From JACNKV01 sp964422145 (lineage in GTDB: Bacteria > Fidelibacterota > Marinisomatia > Marinisomatales > JACNKV01): 64,000 nucleotides of DNA. How positions within the stretch are numbered: position 1 is the stretch's first letter; every line of letters starts with the position of its first letter. The translations under genes were made by a program, and so were the position numbers. The notes beneath the pieces are model-generated. The model did no database searches. It was not told the origin of the DNA and saw only the letters and a list, made by a program, of their open reading frames with translations. Positions 54,895-63,505 of this stretch are shown here, piece by piece. The stretch covers positions 124,001 to 188,000 of the forward strand of contig CAYQZV010000003.1 in assembly GCA_964422145.1 (NCBI GenBank), read 5' to 3'.

Positions 54895-54910
54895 TGTGAT
54901 TCCGATCACA
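54895..54910. promoter_or_regulatory. Perfect CRP-type palindrome TGTGA-N6-TCACA
   Basis: The 16 bases fit the E. coli CRP consensus exactly at both half-sites with the six-base spacer. It is 129 bases upstream of the PpiD-like gene and 152 bases from the cupin start, in a divergent gap. A CRP/FNR-family regulator is the expected binder. No other copy was seen in the window by eye. Confidence 0.62.
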
Positions 54911-55038
54911 AACACCAATTTGAGTATCCGTTTTAATCCAAATGAGATTTTATTATTGATTTTCAGTCATTGTTAAACAGTTTTTGAATCTGTAAATTCG
55001 CACCCGTTTAACGATATAAAATTATTAAGGATACGTTT

Positions 55039-56880
55039 ATGGCAATGATGACAACCATGAGAAATAAGATGCACGCAGTTCTGTGGGCTATTCTGATTTT
55101 ATTTCTTTTGAGTATGACCGTTGGTGGATTAGTCGGCGGTGCAAATATTATTGATGAGCTCTTCGGAAGAGTTGATCCGTCAACTGCGGTCGGTAAGGTG
55201 AACGGCGAGATTATTTCACCGAATCTATTTTCACAGGAAGTCGGCCGCCAGCTGGATGAAATCCGTGCAAGCGGACAACAGGTTGATGACACACAGTTTG
55301 ACCGTGTACGGACTCAGGTTTGGGATAATTTTGTGAAGGATATAATCGTTCAGCAAGAAATTGAAGATTTGGGTCTTTCTGTGACAGATGAAGAGATTAT
55401 TTATCACCTGCAGAATAATCCTCCTCCTGTTCTCCAATCCAACCCGGCATTCCAAACAGATGGGCAATTCGATCCGGTCAAATATGAAGAAGCCATCGCC
55501 AACCCGGCTCAAATGGAACAATACTGGATCATGGTTGAAAATTATATGCGTGATTACATCCCGAGATATAAACTTCAGCAAATGATCCTCTCTTCTGTTT
55601 CGGTTTCTGAGGATGAAGTGGTTGAAGAATACACCAAAAAGAATATCGATTATACGCTGAATGTTTTACATATTACGAAAAAGGCCTTTGAAGAAGACGC
55701 TCTCAAAGCCACGGATGAAGATTTAGAAGCGTATTATCAAGAAAACATCGATTCATACCAACATAGTGAATTGCGTAATCTGCGGTATGCCAGCTGGAAA
55801 AAAGAGCCGTCTCTCATGGATACTTTATCCATCCTCGAATTAGCGAACGAAGTTAAAACGATGGCACTGAGCGGGAAAGATTTTGCTGAATTAGCCAATG
55901 AGTACACCGAAGATCCCAGCAACGCAGTCACTCCGGATTCCGGAAAGGGCGGACTGCTTGGATGGTTCGGAAAAGGACAAATGGTTCCTCCGTTTGAAGA
56001 AGCTGCTTTCGCCGCGAAAAAAGGAGATGTTGTCGGTCCGGTGTTAACCCGGTTTGGGTATCATGTAATCAAGGTTAATGGAATGAAAACAGTGGACGAC
56101 GGTGAACAGATCAACGCTTCTCATATCTTATTCAAAATTGAAACCAGTGCAAACACTATGGAAGATATGCGCCGCAAAGCGACGTTATTCAGCGATGACG
56201 CACAGGATTTCGGTTTTGATACTGCATTGGATTCTCATCAAGTTGTCATTGGCGAAGCAGCCAAAATTGATGAAGATGCCATTATGATATCAACCTTAGG
56301 TCCGATGAGAAGCGCGGCACGATTTGCCTTCCGCTCTGAAATTGGTCAAGTATCCGATGTATTTGAAAACGAAAACTTCATTGCTGTTTTCACATTCGAT
56401 TCAATCACACCTGCTGGCTCAACTCCGCTAGAAGATGTTGAAAAACCGATCAGAATTGCTGTTGAAAAAGATAAATTAATGGATGCATCCAAATCACTCG
56501 CTGAAGAGTATCGTACGAAGCTGGATAATGCAGCTACATTCGAAGACATTCGCGGTGAAAATGAAAATCTAGAACATGCCGAAAATGACACTAAAACACT
56601 CTCCAGAGGATTTTCCACCATCGGCAGAAGCAATTTCGTTACCGGTGCAATAATGTCTGCAAGTAAAGGTGATCTGGTCGGGCCGGTTCAAACCTCCCGC
56701 GGATATGCTTTGCTGGAAGTCCTTGAAATTGAGACACCCGATTCAACCGATTTTGTGATCCAAAAAGACGTTTTAAAGAAGAATTTACTGAAGCAGAAAC
56801 AGAACTCTGCTTTCACAAATTGGATCGAAGGAAAGAAAGCCGAAGCCGAAATTGTTGATAATCGGAAATACTATTATTAA
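55039..56880 (+). CDS. PpiD/SurA-like peptidyl-prolyl isomerase
   Basis: 613 residues. MAMMTTMRNKMHAVLWAILILFLLSMTVGG gives one N-terminal membrane anchor (about 12-32), typical of PpiD. SurA_N-like helices (about 50-210) with VGKVNGEIISPNLF lead to a parvulin domain (about 245-350, with GLLGWFGKGQMVPPFEEAAF and GPVLTRFGYHVIKV) and a second, degenerate one (about 430-590, GPVQTSRGYALLEV). Periplasmic chaperone of outer-membrane proteins. AAGGAT precedes the ATG; terminator follows. Confidence 0.9.
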   Translation: MAMMTTMRNKMHAVLWAILILFLLSMTVGGLVGGANIIDELFGRVDPSTAVGKVNGEIISPNLFSQEVGRQLDEIRASGQQVDDTQFDRVRTQVWDNFVKDIIVQQEIEDLGLSVTDEEIIYHLQNNPPPVLQSNPAFQTDGQFDPVKYEEAIANPAQMEQYWIMVENYMRDYIPRYKLQQMILSSVSVSEDEVVEEYTKKNIDYTLNVLHITKKAFEEDALKATDEDLEAYYQENIDSYQHSELRNLRYASWKKEPSLMDTLSILELANEVKTMALSGKDFAELANEYTEDPSNAVTPDSGKGGLLGWFGKGQMVPPFEEAAFAAKKGDVVGPVLTRFGYHVIKVNGMKTVDDGEQINASHILFKIETSANTMEDMRRKATLFSDDAQDFGFDTALDSHQVVIGEAAKIDEDAIMISTLGPMRSAARFAFRSEIGQVSDVFENENFIAVFTFDSITPAGSTPLEDVEKPIRIAVEKDKLMDASKSLAEEYRTKLDNAATFEDIRGENENLEHAENDTKTLSRGFSTIGRSNFVTGAIMSASKGDLVGPVQTSRGYALLEVLEIETPDSTDFVIQKDVLKKNLLKQKQNSAFTNWIEGKKAEAEIVDNRKYYY

Positions 56881-56900
56881 TCCGAAATTTAACCCGATTG

Positions 56901-56930
56901 AAAAAGGCACAGAAGACTGTGCCTTTTTTT
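56901..56930 (+). terminator. Rho-independent terminator after the PpiD-like gene
   Basis: A 12 bp A/T-flanked stem (56901-56912 with 56917-56928, GGCACAG core) closes on a 4-base loop AAGA and is followed by a T-run. It cleanly separates this gene from the P5C dehydrogenase gene. Confidence 0.93.
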
Positions 56931-57047
56931 GTAGAAATATCTTTCAACGGATGTCCACTAGGCTTGTTTCCAATCGGGATTCACTGGTAAATTTGTTGGC
57001 TTTTTTTAATCATAAAAACATTCATTTAAACTGAATAAAGGAAATCT

Positions 57048-58682
57048 ATGCCAAATAACATAGTAACGGTTCCAATTGCAGAAAATGAACCGATCAAATC
57101 TTATGCTCCGGGCTCCCCGGAAAAAGACTCTCTTAAACGTAAAATTAATGAATTAAAATATCAACACATTGAAATCCCGCTCATCATCGGCGGAAAAGAA
57201 ATAAAAACAGGTAACACGGCTACTTGTGTCGTCCCTCACGATCATCATCATGAGTTAGCGACCTACCACCTTGCCGGTGAAGCCGAAGTCACTGCTGCGA
57301 TCGAAGCATCGCAAGAAGCATGGAAAGCTTGGTCAACAACTCCGTGGGAACATCGTGTTGCGATCTTTAAAAAGATGGCTACACTTCTCACCGGACCGTA
57401 TCGTGATCTGCTGAATGCATCAACGATGCTGAATGTCGGTAAAAACGCATTTCAAGCTGAGATTGATTCCGCTTGCGAGCTGATCGATTTCTTCAATTTT
57501 AATACCGAATACGCACAAGAAATTTATGAACAGCAACCTCCCTATTCCCCTGCCGGGATGTGGAACCAAGTCGAGCATCGTCCATTGGAAGGATTCGTCT
57601 TTGCAGTGACTCCGTTTAATTTTGTCAGCATCGCAGGGAATCTCCCCTCTGCGCCGGCTTTGATGGGGAATGTTGTGTTATGGAAACCGGCAAGCAGCGC
57701 GGTATATCCTGCGTATTTTCTGATGAAAATGTTTAAAGAAGCCGGATTACCTGACGGCGTTATCAATTTTATTCCCGGGCCAGGATCAAAAGTTGGTCCG
57801 ACGGTGATGAAACATCATCTCTTGGCGGGAGTTCATTTTACCGGATCAACTGCCGTCTTTCAGAATATGTGGAAAACCATCGGCGATAACATCGATCAGT
57901 ACAAATCTTATCCGAGAATTGTGGGTGAAACCGGCGGAAAAGATTTTTGTATCGCTCATCCGTCCGCAGATATAGACGGTTTGGTGACAGCGATGGTTCG
58001 CGGTGCATTCGAATTTCAGGGACAAAAATGCTCTGCATTATCCAGAGCCTACATTCCTGAATCACTTTGGGATGAAGTCAAAACAAAGTATATCAAAGAG
58101 ATGTCAACGGTTACCGTCGGTAATCCTGAAGATTTTACGCACTTTGTGAATGCCGTCATCGACAAACCGGCTTTTGACTCGATCACCGCTTACATCGACT
58201 ATGCAAAAGTAGATACTGATGCCGAGATCATAACTGGTGGAACCTATGACGATTCCAAAGGATACTTTATCGATCCGACTACCATCGTTACAACCGATCC
58301 TCATTTCAAAACGATGGAAGAAGAGATTTTCGGTCCGGTTCTGACTATTTATATCTACAAAGATAAAGATTGGAAAGATACACTGAAATTGGTGGACTCC
58401 ACATCACCGTATGCATTAACCGGTGCTGTTTTTGCCAATGACAGATATGCCGTGATCGAAGCTTCCGAAGCGCTCACACACTCTGCCGGAAATTTCTATA
58501 TCAACGATAAACCAACCGGTGCCGTAGTAGGTCAACAGCCTTTCGGCGGCGGTCGGGCTTCAGGAACGAATGATAAAGCAGGATCAATGTTTAATCTGCT
58601 CAGGTGGATATCTCAGCGAACGATAAAAGAAACCTTTGACCCGCCCAAAGATTACCGATATCCGTTCATGGGGGAAAAATAA
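57048..58682 (+). CDS. pruA: 1-pyrroline-5-carboxylate dehydrogenase
   Basis: Oxidises glutamate gamma-semialdehyde to glutamate with NAD in proline catabolism. 544 residues, the length of the single-function ALDH4 type. Catalytic Cys lies in FQGQKCSALSR and Glu in VGETGGKDF, with FTGST and GTNDKAGSMFNLLRW as in the family (mitochondrial ALDH4A1 wording). No proline dehydrogenase is near, so the substrate source is elsewhere. AAAGGAAA precedes the ATG. Confidence 0.95.
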   Translation: MPNNIVTVPIAENEPIKSYAPGSPEKDSLKRKINELKYQHIEIPLIIGGKEIKTGNTATCVVPHDHHHELATYHLAGEAEVTAAIEASQEAWKAWSTTPWEHRVAIFKKMATLLTGPYRDLLNASTMLNVGKNAFQAEIDSACELIDFFNFNTEYAQEIYEQQPPYSPAGMWNQVEHRPLEGFVFAVTPFNFVSIAGNLPSAPALMGNVVLWKPASSAVYPAYFLMKMFKEAGLPDGVINFIPGPGSKVGPTVMKHHLLAGVHFTGSTAVFQNMWKTIGDNIDQYKSYPRIVGETGGKDFCIAHPSADIDGLVTAMVRGAFEFQGQKCSALSRAYIPESLWDEVKTKYIKEMSTVTVGNPEDFTHFVNAVIDKPAFDSITAYIDYAKVDTDAEIITGGTYDDSKGYFIDPTTIVTTDPHFKTMEEEIFGPVLTIYIYKDKDWKDTLKLVDSTSPYALTGAVFANDRYAVIEASEALTHSAGNFYINDKPTGAVVGQQPFGGGRASGTNDKAGSMFNLLRWISQRTIKETFDPPKDYRYPFMGEK

Positions 58683-58723
58683 TTCAAACAATTCTTTAAC
58701 GCTTAATTACAAAAGGAAATCAA

Positions 58724-60040
58724 ATGAAACCTATTAAAACAATCATCATGGGAGCCGCAGGACGTGATTTTCACAATTTTAATGTTCTGTACCGTGGTAA
58801 TAAACGATATGAAGTCGTTGCATTTACGGCGACCCAAATCCCTGATATTGAGGGAAGAGTTTATCCCGCAGAACTCGCCGGAGACCTCTACCCTAACGGA
58901 ATCAATATTTATGATGAATCAGATTTAGAATTGCTTATTCAACGACATGATGTTGAAGAAGTAGTTTTCTCATATTCTGATATTGCTCACGAAGATATCA
59001 TGCACAAAGCGTCAGCTGTCATGGCTGCTGGTGCTCACTTCAAAATTTTGGGTGCTGAACCGACGATGATCAAATCCAATAAACCGGTGATTGCGATCGG
59101 TGCGGTAAGAACCGGATGCGGAAAAAGCCAAACAACACGCCGAGTTGCTGAAATTTTGAAAGAAGCCGGTAAGAAAGTTGCTGCGATTCGCCATCCGATG
59201 CCTTACGGTGATCTTGCAAAACAAAAAGTACAGCGATTCGCAACATTAGATGATTTAGTCAAACATGAATGCACTATCGAAGAAATGGAAGAATACGAAC
59301 CGCATATCAACACCGGTACAATTGTTTACGCTGGTGTGGATTACGGTGCAATTCTTGAAGAAGCTGAAAAAGAAGCAGATATTATCCTTTGGGATGGTGG
59401 CAACAACGACATGCCGTTCTACAAACCTGATCTGAATATCGTGGTTGCTGATCCTCATAGACCGGGACATGAGTTAGAATACTATCCCGGCGAAACAAAT
59501 CTGCTGATGGCTGATGCTGTGATCATCAACAAAATCGATACAGCCGATGCTGAAGATATTGATGAAGTACGCTGGAATATTCGCTCAATCAATCCTGAAG
59601 CCGTGATCATTGATGCGGCTTCTCCCATTTCAGTTGAAGACCCTTCTCTAATTCTTGGTAAAACTGCCTTGGTCGTGGAAGACGGTCCGACATTGACACA
59701 CGGTGAAATGTCTTACGGTGCAGGGATGGTTGCAGCAGAGAAATTCGGTGCAGAAGATGTGGTTGATCCTCGTCCTTACACCGTTGGGAAGTTAACAGAA
59801 ACCTTTGAACATTACCCGGAAATTGGGGAACTTCTCCCCGCCATGGGTTACGGCGGCGAACAGATCAAAGATCTGGAAACAACCATCGCTAACACAGAAT
59901 GTGATGTTGTGATCATCGGAACTCCGATCGATTTGCGACGTGTGATCAGCATTAAACAGCCATCGGTTAGAGTAACCTACGATCTGCAAGAAGTTGGTAG
60001 TCCTACCCTTCCGGATGTTTTAAAATCCTTTCTAGGCTAA
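58724..60040 (+). CDS. Cyclic 2,3-diphosphoglycerate synthetase-like P-loop protein
   Basis: 438 residues. The N-terminal Rossmann-like part (about 1-120) is followed by a P-loop GAVRTGCGKSQTTRR near 127-141 and a switch region with WDGGNNDMPFY and INKIDTADAEDIDEVR. From memory this is the family annotated as cPGS in archaeal methanogens, widely present in bacteria where the cyclic product is unproven. It lies 64 bases upstream of sucC behind a long hairpin. Functional role here unknown; GTPase activity is plausible. Confidence 0.82.
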   Translation: MKPIKTIIMGAAGRDFHNFNVLYRGNKRYEVVAFTATQIPDIEGRVYPAELAGDLYPNGINIYDESDLELLIQRHDVEEVVFSYSDIAHEDIMHKASAVMAAGAHFKILGAEPTMIKSNKPVIAIGAVRTGCGKSQTTRRVAEILKEAGKKVAAIRHPMPYGDLAKQKVQRFATLDDLVKHECTIEEMEEYEPHINTGTIVYAGVDYGAILEEAEKEADIILWDGGNNDMPFYKPDLNIVVADPHRPGHELEYYPGETNLLMADAVIINKIDTADAEDIDEVRWNIRSINPEAVIIDAASPISVEDPSLILGKTALVVEDGPTLTHGEMSYGAGMVAAEKFGAEDVVDPRPYTVGKLTETFEHYPEIGELLPAMGYGGEQIKDLETTIANTECDVVIIGTPIDLRRVISIKQPSVRVTYDLQEVGSPTLPDVLKSFLG

Positions 60041-60048
60041 AATACTGA

Positions 60049-60082
60049 AAACCAGCGTGCGATTCCTTTCGTACGCTGGTTT
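60049..60082 (+). other. 14 bp intergenic hairpin before sucC
   Basis: Arms 60049-60062 and 60069-60082 pair at 14 positions (one G-U) around a 6-base loop, but only a short T-tract follows, so it is a weak terminator at best. It stands 22 bases before the sucC start. It may lower readthrough, guard mRNA ends after processing, or attenuate. An ATG at 60057 falls inside it and is not the sucC start. Confidence 0.75.
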
Positions 60083-60104
60083 GAAAAACAAAAAGGAGAG
60101 TCCA

Positions 60105-61280
60105 TTGAAAATACACGAATATCAGGGAAAAGAACTCCTCAAGAAATTCGGAGTTCCCATTCAAGACGGATATACAATTGAGCAGATCGACGATGCTGCC
60201 ACCGTGATCAAGAAGGTTCAAAGCGAATTCGATACTGAAGCCGTAGTTGTGAAAGCACAGATCCATGCCGGCGGAAGAGGAAAAGGCGGCGGTGTGAAAT
60301 ACTCTCCTAATTATGAAACTGCTATGGAGAATGCGAAGAATATCTTAGGAATGAACCTCGTCACACCACAAACCGGTGCTGAAGGTAAATTGGTGCAAAA
60401 AGTGTACATCACTCAAGCATTGGATATCGCAAAAGAGTTCTACGCAGCAATTCTTCTTGATCGTGCAAAAGGTAAAGACGTTTTCATGGTGTCAACCGAA
60501 GGCGGAATGGATATCGAAAAAGTGGCGGAAGAAACACCGGAAAAAATTTCAAAAGTCTGGATCGATCCGTTACTCGGGATGAAATCGTTTCAAGCACGGA
60601 AATTAGCATTCGCATTAAACTTAAAAGGTACTGCTTTTAAAACGGCAGTAAAAGTGTTCGCCAAGATGTATGATTGTTATAGAGGAACGGATGCTTCGTT
60701 GGTGGAAATCAATCCCCTTGTGGAAACCGTCGAAGGTGAAATCGTCGCTTTAGATGCGAAATTCAATTTTGATGATAATGCCCTTTACCGCCAAAAAGAT
60801 ATTGCGGTCTTACGCGATCTATCTGAGGAGGATCCTACCGAGGTTGAAGCGGATAAATATGATCTGAACTACATCAAATTGGATGGAAACGTGGGCTGTA
60901 TGGTCAATGGTGCCGGATTAGCGATGGCTACCATGGATATCATCAAACTAGCGGGTGGTGAACCGGCTAACTTTCTTGATGTCGGCGGAACGGCCAGCGC
61001 AGAAACCGTCAAAAACGGATTTAAGATCATTTTATCAGATGATAATGTTAAAGCAATCTTGATCAATATCTTTGGCGGGATCGTCCGGTGTGACCGCGTC
61101 GCAAACGGAGTTATTCAAGCCGTAACGGATCTTGGACTGAAAGTTCCGGTTGTTGTACGTCTCGATGGTACTAATGCGAAAGAAGCTAAAGAAATTCTGT
61201 CTAAATCAGGTTTGTCTATTATTCCTGCTGATTCGATGAAGGAAGCCGCAGACAAAGTTGTTAACGCTGCGATCCAATAG
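60105..61280 (+). CDS. sucC: Succinyl-CoA ligase beta subunit (TTG start)
   Basis: 391 residues. The protein begins KIHEYQGKELLKKFGVP, the usual SucC opening, with TTG at 60105 as start. AGGAG lies 6 bases before it. An in-frame ATG at 60057 would add residues inside a hairpin. The ATP-grasp domain holds VKAQIHAGGRGKGGGVK, and the ligase domain holds NGAGLAMATMDIIKLAGGEPANFLDVGGTA. Works with SucD; substrate-level GTP/ATP formation in the TCA cycle. Confidence 0.95.
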   Translation: MKIHEYQGKELLKKFGVPIQDGYTIEQIDDAATVIKKVQSEFDTEAVVVKAQIHAGGRGKGGGVKYSPNYETAMENAKNILGMNLVTPQTGAEGKLVQKVYITQALDIAKEFYAAILLDRAKGKDVFMVSTEGGMDIEKVAEETPEKISKVWIDPLLGMKSFQARKLAFALNLKGTAFKTAVKVFAKMYDCYRGTDASLVEINPLVETVEGEIVALDAKFNFDDNALYRQKDIAVLRDLSEEDPTEVEADKYDLNYIKLDGNVGCMVNGAGLAMATMDIIKLAGGEPANFLDVGGTASAETVKNGFKIILSDDNVKAILINIFGGIVRCDRVANGVIQAVTDLGLKVPVVVRLDGTNAKEAKEILSKSGLSIIPADSMKEAADKVVNAAIQ

Positions 61281-61289
61281 GAGGTTCTC

Positions 61290-62168
61290 ATGTCGATTTT
61301 AGTCAATAAAAATTCAAGAGTCATTGTACAGGGAATCACCGGATCTGAAGGAACATTCCATTCAACGCAAATGCTTGATTATGGAACCAATGTCGTGGCG
61401 GGTGTTACTCCAGGGAAAGGCGGACAAACTGCTTTAGACGGTAAAGTTCCTGTCTTTAATTCTGTAGAAGATGCCAAGAATGCAACCGGTGCCGATGTTT
61501 CGATTATTTTCGTTCCTCCGGCATTTGCCGCTGAAGCGGTATTGGAAGCATCCGAAGCCGGAATTAAGACGGTGGTCTGTATTACAGAAGGCATTCCAGT
61601 TCAGGATATGGTTACCGTTAAAAAAATTGTGGATCAAAATAATACGCGTCTCATTGGACCGAATTGTCCCGGTGTGATCACCGTAGATGAATGTAAATTA
61701 GGAATCATGCCCGGATTCATCACAAAGAAAGGCTCTATCGGAGTGGTTTCCAAATCCGGAACTCTTACCTACGAAGCGATCGGACAACTCGTAGATGTCG
61801 GATTAGGTCAAACAACGGCAATCGGGATTGGCGGTGATCCCATCATTGGAACCACCATGCGCGAATTATTGCAATTGTTTGAAAATGATCCTGAAACTGA
61901 AGGTGTTGTCATTATCGGTGAGATCGGCGGTCAAATGGAGATTGAAGCCGCCTACTGGGCACGAGATAATATGACCAAACCTGTTGTAGGATTCATTGCA
62001 GGTCAAACCGCACCTCCCGGCCGCAGGATGGGACATGCCGGAGCAATTGTATCCGGTGGTGATGACACTGCAGAAGCCAAAATGCGTATTCTGAAAGAAT
62101 GTGGAATTGACGTATGTGAGTCCGTTGCGGAGATTGGTGAAAAAATGTTGAACGCGTTAAAAAATTAA
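61290..62168 (+). CDS. sucD: Succinyl-CoA ligase alpha subunit
   Basis: 292 residues. CoA-binding domain with VIVQGITGSEGTFH and GVTPGKGG; the phosphohistidine region is GRRMGHAGAIVSGG. Starts 9 bases after sucC with AGGAGG ahead. Forms the heterodimer with SucC. Confidence 0.97.
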   Translation: MSILVNKNSRVIVQGITGSEGTFHSTQMLDYGTNVVAGVTPGKGGQTALDGKVPVFNSVEDAKNATGADVSIIFVPPAFAAEAVLEASEAGIKTVVCITEGIPVQDMVTVKKIVDQNNTRLIGPNCPGVITVDECKLGIMPGFITKKGSIGVVSKSGTLTYEAIGQLVDVGLGQTTAIGIGGDPIIGTTMRELLQLFENDPETEGVVIIGEIGGQMEIEAAYWARDNMTKPVVGFIAGQTAPPGRRMGHAGAIVSGGDDTAEAKMRILKECGIDVCESVAEIGEKMLNALKN

Positions 62169-62179
62169 TTGAGGAAAAA

Positions 62180-62605
62180 ATGGGAAACAGGACATTTGCT
62201 ATTATTAAACCGGATGCTGTAAAAAATAAGTATACGGGGAAAATTTATGATCGGATTTTACTAGCAGGATTTGAAATATTATCAGCTAAGAAAATCCGCA
62301 TGACACAGAAACAGGCAGAAGGATTTTATGCCGTTCATACAGGGAAACCGTTCTTTGCGGAATTGACGGAATTTATGTCTTCCGGTCCTTGCATGGTGTT
62401 AGCTCTCCAAAAACAAAATGCCGTGGAAGCTTGGCGTGAAACGATCGGAGCAACCAACCCTGCTGATGCAGCTGAAGGAACGATTCGAAAAGATTATGCA
62501 ACCAGTTTAGGGCAAAATGCCGTTCATGGATCAGACAGCGATGAAAATGCCACGCTTGAAATCGGGTTTTTCTTTAGTGAATCTGAATTAATCTTGGCTC
62601 AATAA
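62180..62605 (+). CDS. ndk: Nucleoside diphosphate kinase
   Basis: 141 residues. Active-site His lies in NAVHGSDSDENA, with TFAIIKPDAV at the start and ATNPADAAEGTIR in the nucleotide site. Transfers the gamma phosphate among NTPs. Following sucCD it can use the GTP or ATP made by succinyl-CoA ligase. Complete. Confidence 0.97.
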   Translation: MGNRTFAIIKPDAVKNKYTGKIYDRILLAGFEILSAKKIRMTQKQAEGFYAVHTGKPFFAELTEFMSSGPCMVLALQKQNAVEAWRETIGATNPADAAEGTIRKDYATSLGQNAVHGSDSDENATLEIGFFFSESELILAQ

Positions 62606-62647
62606 ATTCATTTGATTTTTGTCTAATCAACTCTCAAATTCTTATCT

Positions 62648-63481
62648 ATGAAGAATAGTAATAAACTTAATTTTGTCACTGTAATCCTTGCAGGAATGCT
62701 CTTCTCAACTGTTTTTCTTTGCAGCGGATGCGGTGAAAAAGGCACCCCTGGTTTCGTCGGCTATCCAACTGAAATCTTTATTGATCTCATGTCTGAGGAA
62801 GGTCAATACACCTACCAATGGACGATCCTCGTTCAACCGGATGCCAGTATGCTGAGCACCCGAGACATTACTTCCACGGGTCATCCGGCTGTATTTGAAT
62901 TCATTCCGGATGCGGAAGGATTTTACACGTTTGAAGTCAATGTCAGTCAGTACGGAGATGACTTATTTACTGAAATCCACTCCTATTCTGTTCGTGAAAA
63001 ATCAGAGACTGAATCAGATGAGGAACCTTTGCCAATCTCGTCGCCGGTTGAAGAAATAAAGGAAGAGGCTGTCAAAACGCCCGAACCTAAAAAACCATGG
63101 CTGGATGAAGAATTCCCTGAAGACACACCTGTTGAAAAACCTGTTAAAAAAGAGGTTATTTCCGATGAACCTACTCCGAAACCGGTGAAACCTTCAACGC
63201 CGCGACCCGGTTCGACGATTCCGTATTTGCAGGATCGGTACACGATTCAAGTGGCATCGTCAACATCTTTGGAAGAAGCCGAGGTTGTGGTAAAAAAACT
63301 AATTGAAAGCGGTTATGATGCTTATATCCAAAAAGCACATTTTAAAGAAACCGATACAGATTGGTTCCGCGTACGTGTGGGAAGTTATGAAAAACGCAAG
63401 GATGCCGTAGACATTTCAAAAAAGATATCAGCATCCTTCGGATATTCGATCTGGATAGATTTTGTTCGTAAAGATAATTAA
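62648..63481 (+). CDS. SPOR-domain lipoprotein
   Basis: 277 residues with lipobox LCSGC (Cys28). An N-terminal beta-rich region (about 35-120, YTYQWTILVQPD) is followed by a Pro/Glu/Lys-rich low-complexity linker (about 120-190) and a SPOR domain (about 198-273, YTIQVASSTSLEEAEVVVKKL and VRVGSYEKRKDAV). SPOR domains bind denuded glycan strands at division sites. Linker length suggests spanning the periplasm. Confidence 0.9.
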   Translation: MKNSNKLNFVTVILAGMLFSTVFLCSGCGEKGTPGFVGYPTEIFIDLMSEEGQYTYQWTILVQPDASMLSTRDITSTGHPAVFEFIPDAEGFYTFEVNVSQYGDDLFTEIHSYSVREKSETESDEEPLPISSPVEEIKEEAVKTPEPKKPWLDEEFPEDTPVEKPVKKEVISDEPTPKPVKPSTPRPGSTIPYLQDRYTIQVASSTSLEEAEVVVKKLIESGYDAYIQKAHFKETDTDWFRVRVGSYEKRKDAVDISKKISASFGYSIWIDFVRKDN

Positions 63482-63505
63482 TAAAATAATGAAAAGGAGA
63501 TTATA

